From Imbricaverruca yamaguchii (taxonomy: Eukaryota; Arthropoda; Thecostraca; Neoverrucidae), in assembly GCA_034440575.1 (NCBI GenBank), contig JAOTOL010001011.1, positions 27,501 through 91,500 of the forward strand: a DNA stretch of 64,000 nt. The letters are read 5' to 3'. Below are positions 25,603 to 37,865 of this stretch, one piece after another. The stretch's first letter is position 1. Every line of letters starts with the position of its first letter. Made by a program: the position numbers and the translations under genes. Under the pieces are notes generated by a model. That model did not search any database. It was not told the origin of the DNA and worked only from the letters and a program-made list of their open reading frames with translations.

Positions 25603-25810
25603 ATTTTGCATTTGAGGGGCGGGGATGACCGAGTGGTTAAGGCGCCGGGCTGTGGGTACCGAAGGTCCCGGGTTCGGTACTAGCGCCGCTCAGGACATTT
25701 CCTAATCCCGCGGCCCACCGGCGAAACAGTGTGGGCGGCGCCATTAACCGTGAATGTGCATAAATTGCATCGTGAAACACCGAAAACGAACAACAGATTT
25801 TGCATTTGAG
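25603..25810 (+). mobile_element. tRNA-derived SINE (family A), full length with TSD
   Basis: Insert 25617-25796 (180 bp) sits between two exact copies of ATTTTGCATTTGAG (25603-25616, 25797-25810). A box: TGACCGAGTGGTTAAGG. B box: GGTCCCGGGTTCGGTAC. The body contains CGAAACAGTGTGGGCGGCGC and the tail is ACCGAAAACGAACAACAG. The promoter boxes are close to consensus, so RNA polymerase III transcription is plausible. Confidence 0.9.
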
Positions 25811-26149
25811 ACGTTTGGGGAAAACGTGGCTTGTTAGCATTGATGGTCGGCGCAAACAGTTACTTGTTTGGGAAACTTACTATGCGCTGTTTTGAAATGT
25901 AGTAGGGATGGTCTGTGTACATGGTAGCATAGCGTGGTTGTGATTTTCGTTGTTAGGAAAATGTTCTTGTTAGGAAAATTTTTCCAAAAGCACCGGAAAA
26001 TCACGCCCTTCCTCCATTAGCGGCGGTCAATTTCATGACTGCTACGCAAGCGGATATCATTGGTCTTTAGATAATTGAATAAACCAACCGAGACAGGCGG
26101 CTTAATCACTTACGGATATGATGTTCTCAATACTTTCAACGGCATTTTA

Positions 26150-26166
26150 AAATATAGATATAAATT

Positions 26167-26234
<68 letters not shown>
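26150..26234. repeat. (TA)n microsatellite
   Basis: Imperfect at the left, then uninterrupted TA. Confidence 0.95.
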
Positions 26235-26236
<2 letters not shown>

Positions 26237-26817
26237 GTGTAGTTCTGAAGCAGATCGTTTCACATACACTGCGGTTAAAGGTCACTGCGGCTTTGCTGTT
26301 GATTAATCTCCTTCATGTGGCTTCGATTTTTCATATAATGTTTTTGTATTCGCCTTCGTGTTGACTCAAAATGGTGCCGAAGCTCATAATCTGCAAAGAT
26401 ATCTGGCTGAGAAAATGCATAGTTTATGTCCTCCATGTCGACGTTTCGTCATTTCACATGACATCAGGAACAAGGACTGTTAACGAAATCACATAGGTAA
26501 TGCATTTAAGTTACGCGAATCATAGTGAAGGTGCAAGAATCGAAGTCGCACATATAGAAAGCGAATGCGAGTATCGGCTGTTATGCGTAAGCGTTCACTC
26601 GCAATAATTAGGTTACCACAGTACATATCAGTCGGTTCATTTTCCAAGACACTTAGAAATGCGCGTGCGAAACATATTTTGGTGACATCACAGAGCAGAA
26701 AAATGACTAATCTGATGACTAAATGACTAATGACTAATATCACCAATACAGGCGTCAGTATTGGTTGCTATTCACAAGGCCACACGAAAACCCTCCCTAT
26801 ATTGGCTTTATGATCAA

Positions 26818-26996
26818 AATCGATCATGGAATAGCAGTATAGGGGTAAGTGGCCCGTCTCACAATTGAAAGATCGTGGATTCGAGTGTCACCTGTCGCTA
26901 CTCTTCGCCCGCGACCAATCGGCGTGAGAGACTGGCGACGCTACATGACTCAACGGTCGACGTGTCGTAAAACCGATAACCACCACAATCGATCAT
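26818..26996 (+). mobile_element. SINE (family C) with LINE-like tail and 10-bp TSD
   Basis: Insert 26828-26986 lies between two exact AATCGATCAT copies (26818-26827, 26987-26996). The head includes TATAGGGGTAAGTGGCCCG and a B-box-like GTGGATTCGAGTGTC. The body has CTACTCTTCGCCCGC; the tail is GGTCGACGTGTCGTAAAACC then GATAACCACCAC. The tail resembles the short retro-insertions and the LINE end here, suggesting it uses that LINE for retrotransposition. Confidence 0.85.
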
Positions 26997-28221
26997 CTTG
27001 GTCCCAGGGGTGATCCGTCATACAGCGACAGAGTACCCCGCGCATTAACCTGCCGGCTTATAGCCGGGTCTCTTTCGCGTGTTTATATGGCCTCTAGTAT
27101 GTGAAGACGTCTTGGCTCATGTGATCTGGCTCTTGCGATCGTGTGATCTTTTGGATGTGTCCACCGACGGTAGTAGTGGATTATTTGCAACTAGAGTCCA
27201 TTGTAAGCCCACAGGCGTCGAACGTTGCCTTAGCGGCAAGGGTCACTGCCCTGGTAGATATAAGACAGCGCTGCCAGCGCAAATATGAACAGGACGATTA
27301 GACTGAAGAACCTGGCAACTAGCGCGCACATAATTACGCAGAGAAAACAAATGCTCGTCAACAACAATTATCTGGTGCTCACCATTGACGAGCGTATCGC
27401 GACGCTGTCACTAAGCACATCACAGCCCATACCCGTCCCTCAACACAGGACATTATATACACACAGTTCTACAAGACATAGCCTGTTCCCTGCTTACCTG
27501 ATCGATGAAAAGGTGCTTCCAAACGTTGTGAAGAGTCACTGTATTGTCCCCGACGATGAACTAAAACTATTCATTTTCTATACGAACCCCACCACTCGTT
27601 CCCTCGTTATGCAAAACAACCCGTCTTGTAAAAAATAACCGCTGAAACAATCCAATGTAATCTATTAATGCAAATGCACAATTGGACACTGTGCGTTCCG
27701 TTCAGATAGCAATTACATTGGGATAACAACTTCTCAGCAGGCGTATCCCCATGCACGACGGTGCACAAACGCATACGAGCATGCACCCTTAACATTTGCT
27801 CATGCGATACCTTACGGGACAGAAAAGCTGATGTATTTTTTCAGGTCACTGAGGCTGAGTACGGGAGTTTTTCAGACAGTTTTTTCCTCGCTGAAATTTC
27901 GAATTATAGACAACTGGTCATCTGTATTCCGCTGGCCATTGTTGGATGTGGTATCGCATCTTCATCTTCAGGCACTATACAGGTCAACGTCGTAACTGCA
28001 TTTGACGTCACCCATGTGTTTAGTGCAGTAAGCTGTACATCATCCATATATAAATATGCTGATCACCACACAGCTGAACATTTCAAGCGTGAAAGCTATT
28101 CGAACGATTTTGCAATGCAGAAGCAAATAGGGAAAATTATCGATTTCTGTGAACAATTAGCCTTCGAAGTGGACTAGAAACTTGATCAGTAAGTAGCACA
28201 TACAATCTTATGTTAATTGCT

Positions 28222-28291
28222 TCCATTGCTGACCAAACAAAGTCGATGCGCCCTAAAACCCAAATAACCAACCAACCAACCGCCTCCATTG
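28222..28291 (+). mobile_element. 56-bp retro-insertion with TSD
   Basis: Insert 28229-28284 is flanked by TCCATTG (28222-28228 and 28285-28291). Extended leftwards the flanks are GCTTCCATTG and GCCTCCATTG. The insert holds GTCGATGCGCCCTAAAACCC and an AAATAACCAACCAACCAACC tail. Confidence 0.7.
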
Positions 28292-28875
28292 TTTATGTTT
28301 CATGTCGAACTCTCCGTTTGGGAGCACTACGGCTCCTGCCTCCGTTTGGGAGTACCTGCCTCCCGGTGGAAGGCGGTAGTGTCGCATACGAGCGAATAAT
28401 ACAATTTTGTTTGGCTATGATACATGTTTATTAGACCTGCCATTTCCCGAATACCTTATTTGAAGCACGGTAGCCTTCCTTCCGAGCAATGCTATTTCAT
28501 GGAATTTCGATGTGCTTGCGCACATTCAGTTGAAGGTTAGATATTTAAAAACTGAAAGACAACAAAATTAAAGTACAGTACTGAACTGTGAAGTAATCAA
28601 ACCACCAGTTCACCTACCATGTCCAATTGATCATTGTCATCTTATATTTAACGTCATATTTATCAACGCAGCCATTGATCAGCATTACACGCTCCGAGAG
28701 ACCCGTTGCAGACAGCAAACGTGACAGCAACGCACACAGTCGTGACCCGTGATCTCGATATTGGTGACCACTATCGTAACTGGGACATTTCTGTGAAACG
28801 GCGTCATGAATATCTGTGACACACAGTGTTGCAGTGACACATGGTGTTGTGGTGACACACGATGCTATAGTGAAG

Positions 28876-29400
28876 TGTTGTGGTGGTACAGTGTTGTGGT
28901 GGTACATTGTTGTGGTGGTACAGTGTTGTAGTGGTAAAGTGTTGTGGTGGTACAGTGTTGTGGCGGTACAGTGTTGTGGTGGTACAGTGTTGTGGTGGTA
29001 CAGTGTTGTCGTGGTACAGTATTGTGGTGGTGCAGTGTTGTGGTGGTACAGTGTTGTGGTGGTACAGTGTTGTGGTGGTACAGTGTTGTGGTGGTACAGT
29101 GTTGTGGTGGTACAGTGTTGTGGTGGTACAGTGTTGTGGTGTTACAGTGTTGTGGTGGTACAGTGCTGTGGTGGTACAGTGTTGTGGTGGTACAGTGTTG
29201 TGGTGGTACAGTGTTGTGGTGGTACAGTGTTGTGGTACAGTGTTGTCGTGGTACAGTGTTGTGGTGATAGTGTTGTGGTGACACGATATTATGGTGACGC
29301 AGAGCTGTTGTGATGCATGGTACTGTGGTGACGCACGGTGCTGTGGTGACGCAGAGTTGTGATGACACACAGTGTTGTGGTGATATACAGTGTTATGGTG
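28876..29400. repeat. 15-bp minisatellite (TACAGTGTTGTGGTG)
   Basis: Nearly identical 15-bp units for about 400 bp, decaying at 29270-29400 into ACACGGTGCTGTGGTGACGC-type units. Because 15 is a multiple of 3, several frames remain open; these are not genes. Confidence 0.95.
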
Positions 29401-29588
29401 ACACACGACACATGAATCATCCCCGCAAGCACTTGCCGACCACGTTATGATCGTCTCCCCCATACGGCAATAGTGCCAGCCGGGGCATCTGGCGGCCCGA
29501 CACAACGCTACTAGCCTTCACCAGCCGATGGTCGTCCCTACCAGGTCGTGACGTAACGGCAACGGTGGGACGTACAGCGATGTTCGAT

Positions 29589-29757
29589 ACATACATGCAT
29601 ACATACACGCATACATACATACATACATACATACACGCATACATACATACATGTATACATACTTACATACATACATGTGTGTCGATACATGCACACATAC
29701 AAAGGTACGTACATACGTAAACATATATGCTTTAATATACATACATGTATGCATGCA
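29589..29757. repeat. (CATA)n microsatellite
   Basis: Tetranucleotide ATACATAC tracts with GCATG and GTATG interruptions. Confidence 0.93.
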
Positions 29758-31156
29758 TTATGCATGTTTTGTATATATATATGAATATACTTGACATTGA
29801 ATGTATCACAAAACAGTCAGACGAAGTAGGTTGCTAGTACTCGCAGACTGGACAACCTTTAAAGGAGTCTAGATGAAAAGTGCTTCGGTGCACCGGTTTT
29901 CTAACAAACGACGGAGAACTGGTTGATACATTTGTCATCCCAAAACGCCGACGTGGGCTAGATGCGGTGAGCGGAGTAATTTTCCTTCCAGACCCAAGTC
30001 TATCGATCTCACTGAAACGCCGAGCTGACTGCTGATACACTTTCGAATATAACGATTGGACGGACTGGACGGACTGGACGACTAATTCACTGCTGACCGA
30101 AGTCTCACCCCACGCGCGTAAAGGAATTGCATTGTGAGAAGACTACAAGTCCCATGTCGCAAAATCAGTCCCATGTCGCCAGAATCTGATAGCAGGTATG
30201 AACCTTCTTCGTAGGGTTTACGGGAGCTTCTCGACAAAGAAAGTGATCGTGCAGCCGGGTGTGGGTCTCCGAATTTCATCACGAGAAGCTTCAGCCCCCA
30301 CCATACCTAGCCCATTACAGAATGCGACTAACATGCTGGTCATTGTCATCTGGCGATGTGAATGTCACCATTCACGTTAATCAAGATCAAACCAAAGCTA
30401 CACGTCGCTGTCATGCAAGCAATGTGAAATATGAGAAACAGGTCTACTCGCGGAAACGGTAAGTCATGTTTGGCCACACTAATGTCAGCATCTAAAATGA
30501 ACCGCATGCATGAACATTATATATTCCCCCGATGCTCGGTGGCGGCGAACATTTTCCAAATGGTTTCCAATGCCCATGATGTCGATGACATTTCAACGTC
30601 TCCAATTGCGTTAGTGATTGGCTGCCATCTTCTGTTTGGACTTGTTGGACCTGCCTGCAGCTGGAAATCAGAAATGAAAGGGAACACATGGGGCACACTT
30701 TGCCATTCTGTAGGCAAGGGCAATGCGTTTCGATTGATCAGGTTTTCGGAGAAGCCACCAAGATTCGTCACGATAACGAGTCATCGACGGACTTACAGCT
30801 TCGGTATCCACTTCAAGACCGTTATTCGAAGAATTATTAGCAGCCCAAAGCCTCTGCAATTGTCTCTGGCGGCTGGGAAATCCACATCGGCTAATTCTTA
30901 ACCACCTCGTGACCCTTCGCCTGTCCCGTGCCCGGCATTTCGAACCCTGCCCGGCATATTCCAAACCCTGAAAACAATCTTAGTGCTCGGATTTTGTGGT
31001 CAAGTTGGCCCCTCGAATCTGCAATAGCTGAAAGCGAAATCTACGATAACGTGTTATTTATCTGCTTTGCGTATGTTGGATCCTGATTGTCGCTGGCCAG
31101 GATGTAAGGTTTGATGTCGACCCGATTGTGTTCCTCCCTGTACAAGATGCCCAATT

Positions 31157-31330
31157 CCCATGACACACCCCATGGCATACCCCATGACACACCCCATGAC
31201 ACACCCCATGACATACCCCATAACACACCATGGCACACCCCATGACACATCCCATGACACACTCCATGAAACTCCGTGAAACACTCCATAACACACACCA
31301 TGACGCACACCACGACACACCCCATGACAT
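31157..31330. repeat. Short tandem repeat (CACACCCCATGA type)
   Basis: Units of 12-15 bp around CACCCCATGACACA; the right part is diverged. Confidence 0.9.
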
Positions 31331-31690
31331 TCCGGGAACTCTCAGCGGCGCAGGGGCTTGGCCAAAATCATCGGAGACTCGCTGTCAGACTCAGTGAGGC
31401 GACCCGGGACCAGCGAGGTCAAAATATCACAGTATGTTAATTAGATTGTGTGACCGACTAATGCTGATAGATAATGGTGACTTAATAAACATTTGGTACG
31501 CACATGCTCCGGGATTATGCGATGGCTGAAAGAGAAAATCGCTCCCTTCTCCCTGATAAAATAAACTTCAAGTAGAAGAACGGATATTTCTCGCACACTG
31601 GCCATGACGGATACTTCTCGACGTAACATCTTTTTTAAATACATAGTAGAGCTCCGGCGACCAGGAAGTGTATGGTGAATGGTACGCAGG

Positions 31691-31768
31691 CAAAGTTGAA
31701 TCATTTCAGTTATTTGAGTTCAAGGGTGTTTCGACCTGAGCGTGATCATTTAGCAAAGTTTAATCATT
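31691..31768 (-). mobile_element. 48-bp retro-insertion with 15-bp TSD
   Basis: Insert 31706-31753 lies between CAAAGTTGAATCATT (31691-31705) and CAAAGTTTAATCATT (31754-31768), 14 of 15 identical. The plus strand of the insert reads CAGTTATTTGAGTTCAAGGG then TGTTTCGACC, so the tail module is on the minus strand. Confidence 0.75.
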
Positions 31769-32117
31769 AGCGCGTTGGTATGACAATGTGAATTGTACGT
31801 GACTTCGCATCCATTCACTCACTTCCCGAAACGCAAACGAAGTCGCAACCACTGTCGCCTGCGCGGGTCTGGAGCATTGACCCATTTGATAATGAGCTGT
31901 GACGTTCGCAGTTCACCTCGTATCTTTCGGCCGCCTCGATGCAGACAAGTTGAGCGCGACACCGGCCGACTATGATCGGTGCGCCGTCTTCGTCAGCGTC
32001 ACCGCCGCCGGTTAATGGTGCGCCTCCATCAGCCCGCAGCTGCGTCTAACGTAGCCGAGCCACTCAGCAGAGTGCCGCCGTCGCCGCCAGAGGCGCCACC
32101 TGTGGCGGCGGCCGCGG

Positions 32118-32670
32118 CTGAGAAGCCGGGCTCTGCACGATATTCCAGCTGAGAAACCTGGCTTTGCACGATACCCCGGCTGAGAAGCCGGGCTCTGCAC
32201 GATACTCCGGCTGAGAAGCCGGGCTCTGCACGATATTCCAGCTGAGAAGCCGGGCCCTGCACGATACCCCGGCTGAGAAGCCGGGCCCTGCACGATACCC
32301 CGGCTGAGAAGCCTGGCTCTGCACGATACCCCGGCTGAGAAGCCGGGCTCTGCACGATACTCCGGCTGAGAAGCCGGGCTCTGCACGATACTCCGGCTGA
32401 GAAGCCTGGCTCTGCACGATATTCCAGCTGAGAAGCCGGGCTCTGCATGATACCCCAGCTGAGAAGCCTGGCTTTGCACGATACCCCGGCTGAGAAGCCT
32501 GGCTCTGCACGATACCCCGGCTGAGAAGCCTGGCTCTGCACGATACCCCGGCTGAAAAGCCTGGCTCTGCACGATATTCCAGCTGAGAAGCCTGGCTTTG
32601 CACGATACCCCGGCTGAGAAGCCGGGCTCTGCACGATACCCCGGCTGAGAAGCCGGGCTCTGCGCGATAC
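32118..32670. repeat. 31-bp minisatellite, about 18 copies
   Basis: Units of GCACGATACCCCGGCTGAGA followed by AGCCGGGCTCT. GCCGGGCTC/GCCTGGCTC and CCCCGG/ATTCCAG variants alternate, so subtypes are interleaved. CGGCTGAGAAGCCG inside each unit is a small palindrome. Confidence 0.95.
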
Positions 32671-32879
32671 CCCGTCGCGGCGGCTCATCCCAGCCGCTAT
32701 AAAGGGCTGAACCGCCAGTGTCGCACCGCGCCGCGGTCTGGGAAACAGTGTCGTAATCACGTCTCAGACAGTATGTGGCAAGTGGGGCATCCGGTAATTG
32801 GTGACAGGAAGGGTCAATGCTAACCAGTGGCATTGGCACCTGTCGCGGACCTGACCTGGTTATGAAAATGCTGGTGTTG

Positions 32880-35293
32880 GCTCCCCATCATGCAAAATGT
32901 TCAGGAAATGCCTTGAAGAGGACCTGTTCTTACACCAGTTTGTATCGGAACCTACCAGGCATGGTTCATTCTTGGACCTTGTATTCTCGGATTTAAGTGA
33001 CTTGGTGCAAGGCTTGACTGTAGGCGAAACTCTGGGAAAAAGTGACCATAACATAGTTAGATTCAAGGCACATGTAGGGGAAATTATCAAGGATAATTTG
33101 GTAAAGGTTCCAAATTTAAACAGAGCAGACTTTAACGGCATGAGAGCGGCTTTAAGTGCCATCAGATGGGAAGAAGAATTCTCCAATTTAAATGCCTGTG
33201 AAATGTGGGAAAAGTTCAAATCTTACTTAAAGGAAACTCAGATTAGACGTGTCCCCCAAAAGCAAAGACGCAAAGAAGGGTAGGAAAGCCAGCATGGCTT
33301 ACACCAGACGTGATAAAAGCAATTAGGGCTAAGAAAACTGCATTTAGAGTTTTTAAAGAAGCCTCAAATGTCATTAATCTAAAGGCGTATCGAAAAGCTA
33401 GAGACACTGTGAAGCAAAAACCAGAGCAGCATAGCGAGCAAAGGAACTGGATTTAGCTAGAAACTGTAATGGGGACATTAAAAAGTTCTTTAGTTTCTAC
33501 AAGATGAGTAAAGTTTCTAGCACAATTGGTCCACTGGAAGTAAACGGGACTACATTGGGTGAGGATAGTGAGATGGTTGAGGAGCTGAGCAAGCAGTTCA
33601 AATCAGTGTTTACATTGGAAGATATGACCAATCTGCCGACCGAACACCATAGTTCAGTTACATGGGATCTGACAAATGATGTTGATTTCATTGGTAGTGA
33701 TGTTGTTTACAATCATATCAGGAAAATAAAGCCAAATAAGGCAGCAGGACTTGATGATATTTATGCTAGGGTGTTGCGGGAAAATGAAAAGGAACTGGCA
33801 TTTCCACTTAGTATAATATTTTGTAGATCAGTTTCACATAATGAAATTCCAACCGATTGGAAAAGGGCAAATGTAGTTCCTATTTTCAAGAAAGGAGAAA
33901 GAGGGAAAGTTGAAAACTATAGGCCAATAAGTCTCACATCCCTAGTCTGCAAGGTACTCGAATCAATTATCAAGGATAGAATAGTTAGTTATCTGGAAGG
34001 TAGCAGATTGATTCAAGATACTCAACATGGATTTAGAAAGGACGATCGTGTCTCACAAACCTCTTGGACTTTTGAACTTCGCCACAGAACAATTTGATCA
34101 GGGAAATCAGTTTGATGTAGCATATCTTGACTTTAGTAAGGCCTTTGACAAGACAATAAACGGTTAATGATACAGCTTCAGTCCCATGGTATTGCGGTAG
34201 CATCATAAAATGGATAGAGTTGTGGCTTACAGATAGACAGCAAAGAGTGATGCTAAATGGTACAAAGTCATCATGGCAAAATGTTCTTGGTGGAGTCCCC
34301 CAGGGGTCATACTAGGGCCATTACTGTTCATTATATTTGTAAATAACATTGAAAGTGGCCTAAGCAGTAAAGTTTTGAAATTTGCAGATGATTTGAAGGT
34401 CTTTAGGGCAATAACAGGTCAGGATGAGCATATCTCGCTGCAAAAGACTTAGACGAACTTGTGAAGTGGTCCGAAGAATGGCAAATTAAATTTAACTTTA
34501 ATAAGTGCAAAATCATGCATGTAGGTAAGCAGCATATGAAGGCTCCATACTTGATGGGTGGCAAGTGCTATCAGTGACTCAACAGGAGAAGGATTTAGGT
34601 GTTATTCTAAACACAAAATTGGGGGCATCAGAACAGACCAAGGAAGCCAGGAAGAAGGCACTGAGAATGCTCGGGGCAATAAATAGGAATGTATCATACA
34701 GAAGTGAGGAAGTGATCAGGAAGCTTTACTGTGCATACGTCAGGCCACATTTGGAATACTGCATCCAAGCTTGGTCTCCTAGCTATGAAAAAGATTGTTG
34801 GCTTTTAGAGAGAGTACAAAGAGGGCTACAAAAATGGTTAATGGCATAGGCAACCTGGCATATGAGGAAGATTGAAGAAATTGAATATGTTTTCACTTAG
34901 ATATAGAAGGCTGAGAGGAGATCTCATCGAGGTCTTTAAATTTGTCAATGGTCTGGAGAGGGGATACCTTGGGGAAATGTTTGAATTTAACAGAAATGAT
35001 GCAATTAGAAGTCATAAATTCAAAATTAAAATTAACCACAGCAGAACAAGGTTAGGCAAACTTTCTTCACCAACAGGGTAGTGGAACACAGGAACCAGTG
35101 CCAGAAAACATCGTCATAGCAGCACATTGACATCTTTAAAACAGCATAGACAATCATTATAAGAATGAGGGCTTGCTTTTCGTATTACAGGGGGCTGATT
35201 GGCAGATTTGTGGCAACTGGTTCAGTGTACAGAGTGCAACCAAAAGGCCCTTTTCAGTCATAATTTTTTTTTTATGTCTTTATGTCTTTATGT
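32880..35293 (+). mobile_element. Decayed CR1-like LINE, 5'-truncated
   Basis: A non-LTR retrotransposon remnant broken by several frameshifts and stops. At 32897-33280 is the end of the endonuclease domain (FVSEPTRHGSFLDLVFSD, then GKSDHNIVRF). From 33504 follows reverse transcriptase: IRKIKPNKAAGLDDIYA, PTDWKRANVVPIFKKGER, NYRPISLTSLVCKVLES, then in other frames a LDFSKAFDK-like motif A (about 34125), GGVPQ (34290) and the catalytic KFADDLKVF (about 34380). The region after RT (YVRPHLEYCIQAWSPSYEKD; RLRGDLIEVFKFVNGL) matches CR1/Jockey-group elements. It ends in 8-bp tandem repeats (TTTATGTC) at 35268-35293, as CR1 elements do. Not functional as it stands. Confidence 0.9.
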
Positions 35294-35460
35294 CATCAGA
35301 CAAGCAATGTGACAGCAAGTAGTGCGCCACCACCGGGAAAGCCGGCACGGGCAAGACTGTCATGTGGTCGCAGTTTGCAGGCACATACTATTGACATAGG
35401 AACTTTTTTGAGCACTGTGAATAACAAGAACAAATAATCAACATCGACAGGCCCCCAAAC

Positions 35461-36250
35461 CATGTCTCCGGGGGGCGGTTAGTAACCCCGCTCTAAAATC
35501 CAAACTAAGCATCGCACGAAAACGAAAGAGGTGTCATCGGAAAGCGCTCGACGAGTAGGGTCCGGGTCCACCCAAAAACAATTTTTCCACAAAAGTGACG
35601 TCACCATGGGGGCTATATTTTCACTTTTCACGACTTACATTATGTTTTTGGCTCTGGGGAGTTCATCTTGGGGATATACGAAAGAAAACAAAATTTATTT
35701 GGAATGAGAAAAGGACAGTGAAATCAACCAGGGCTATATATTTTTTACCCCCAATAATTTTTTTCATTAGAAATTTTGAGTTTAAGTTTTCTCTAATTTT
35801 CCTTTTCCAATGGGTAGAGCAGACCGAGAAACGTTGCTGGAAGCCAACTTGCCATCATAAAAACGCTTACCTTAGCCAGAATCCTCTATTTGAATGCAAT
35901 TTTTCAAATACGCAAAGTTTTTATGTACTCAAGAACGAGAAAAAGAGAAAAAAATCCTCTCATAGTTTTATTGCATCTTAATGATAAGCAAACGGTGAAA
36001 GTTTCATTAAAATATCTGTATCCGTTAAAGCGTGACGACTGGTTTAACTTTTTATGGAGGTGACCTCACTTGGCCTTGACTATCTCGTTGACCCTAGATC
36101 ACTTGACTTCAAAATTTTGAAACAGCATGCAAAATTGATGTGGGAAAAGGTGTGCCAAATTTGGGCGCGCTGCCGCGCGCCGTTCGTCCACCATCTGCGA
36201 AAAACCTGAGGGGGCGGTTGAAGACCCCCCCCCGAGACAGGACGGGTTAA
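35461..36250 (-). mobile_element. Non-autonomous DNA-transposon-like element, copy 2
   Basis: Reverse-complement copy of 24582-25451, alignable along its whole length with substitutions and small indels. Ends are CTCCGGGGGGCGGTTAGTAA and CCCCCGAGACAGGACGGG. It lies 170 bp after the CR1-like LINE. It keeps the uninterrupted target sequence (around 36065-36085) corresponding to the short insertion in copy 1. Confidence 0.7.
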
Positions 36251-36904
36251 GTGATCCCGAATGTTGCAAACTGGAGCCTCCCATAAGTGGTGATGTGTTC
36301 AATTCGCGTAAACATCCATACTTAATATCATATTTATATAACGCATTTAATTCCACGACGCCAGCAGACCACAACCCACTGTAGTATCATCAATTATCAA
36401 AGGAAGTACCAAATGAGTAGCGCGGGAACAATTGACGTCATGATCCGACAAACCGCCGCAAACCAGCATGACGATTTAATGTCATGCTTCGTCACACCGA
36501 TGTCCGCAGGAAACAGGCTGTGCAAATTGACAAGGTAGTGCCTAACGAACACAATTCACATGGTGCACCAATAGACGCGTTGCCGACGTAGGTGGGCACA
36601 ATTTTGCACAGCAACCCAACCTGAGAAGCACGGCCGATTCACCAAACGTTTGGAGGATGCTCGACTTTCCCCGTACACTCATCGCAATAACTGGTGTACA
36701 GCCGACCTCCAACTGGCTGAAGATTCGATCAAAGTAGCATTGCTAAGCATCCATTGGCACATTATTCCGTGCGTCCAACGACGCCCGAGAGTTGTGTGTC
36801 GCACCTCACGAACACAAAATAGCAGCCAGTACTCTTGTCGTCAAGTGTGGTAGAATCGCGACAGTCAAAACTCTACTTGATTGGTGCAAGTGTTCTTCCT
36901 GGAG

Positions 36905-37045
36905 AGGCATTAATCTGCTGGTTTTGAAAGTTCTGGTATCGCTCAGCTGGCTTTGAATGATACCGCTCTGCTGGTTTTGAAGGTTCTGGTGCCGCTCTCC
37001 TGGTTTTGAAGGTTCTGGTACCTCTCTGCTGGTTTTGAAGGCTCG
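36905..37045. repeat. About 28-bp minisatellite, 4-5 copies
   Basis: Units of CTGGTTTTGAAGGTTCTGGT followed by ACCGCTCTG; the outer copies are diverged. Confidence 0.85.
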
Positions 37046-37509
37046 ATTACCGTTGCGTCTAACGGCCCAACCCTGCACTGACAGTAGCAATCAAACGATC
37101 ATATAGTATACCTGCTCCACTGCGAACGAAGACCAACAACAGTACGAAGAATAAACTAGTTGGGCTGTATGGAACACTGAGAAAGTATCTGGTAGTACTT
37201 AGTCCCACCAGCTATTAGACCACCTATGGATGTTTCAAGATTTCCGTCTGATTTTATCGAGCATCTCAGTCACCTACCATCTCTAATTCATAACTTTCAT
37301 GGCTCAACTTCTACCAAGTAGGTGCCGAATGAGGGCACCAGTTCTTCCTTGTCGTTACTTAGGCCTTGCATATCCATGTAGTAGACAGCGCATCTGTCGC
37401 TCGTGATGTAGTACGTGCCGCCAGATGTGCGGCTTCAGGGAGCGGGCAGGTTTGGACTTGTTTCTTCTCCGCCGATCCTGCGTGCTGACATCAGTGCCCA
37501 CACCTACCT

Positions 37510-37865
37510 CAGCGGCAGTGGACATCAGGCAGGCTTAACACGTGGCGGTGTGGACATCAGACACGCTCGCTACGACAGTGTCACGTGGTGGTGGACAGTA
37601 TACAGGCTTGACACGTGGTGGCGGACATCAGACATGCTGGCCACGACAGCGTCACGTGGTGGTGGACATTATGCAGGCTTGACACGTGGTGGTGGACATC
37701 AGACATGCTGGCCACGACAGTGTCACGTGGTGGTGGACATCATACAGGCTTAACACGTGGTGGTGGACATCAGGCATGCTCGCCACAACAGCGTCACGTG
37801 GTGGCGGACATTATACAGGCTTGACACGTGGTGGTGGACATCAGACAGGCTCGCCGCAACAGTGA
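37510..37865. repeat. About 72-bp compound minisatellite, about 5 copies
   Basis: Each unit pairs two related halves: ACACGTGGTGGTGGACATCA ... GCTCGCCACAACAG and GTCACGTGGTGGTGGACATT ... ACAGGCTTG. The two halves share CACGTGGTGGTGGACAT, so an ancestral unit of about 36 bp was doubled. Confidence 0.9.

Larger units (their letters stand above)
25811..28221. other. No gene recognised outside the listed repeats
   Basis: Holds the TA tract and the family C SINE. The ORFs at 27079-28177 (117 and 138 codons) have no recognisable domain. Confidence 0.55.
28292..32879. other. Array-rich region, no gene recognised
   Basis: Between the tandem arrays the sequence at 29.4-29.58, 29.8-31.15 and 31.77-32.1 kb shows only short ORFs. 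A TATAAAG lies at 32698 without a linked exon. Confidence 0.55.

Noticed and set aside
25617..25690. tRNA-Leu/Ser gene
   Set aside because: It is the head of a SINE with TSD; the 3' acceptor half is absent.
28804..29505. 233-codon minus ORF (TTTLYHHNTVPPQHC repeats)
   Set aside because: 15-bp minisatellite translation; open on both strands.
32012..32839. 275-codon minus ORF with repeated YRAEPGFSAGVSCRARLLS
   Set aside because: Two overlapping minus frames are open through the 31-bp array, and the non-repeat ends are unrecognised.
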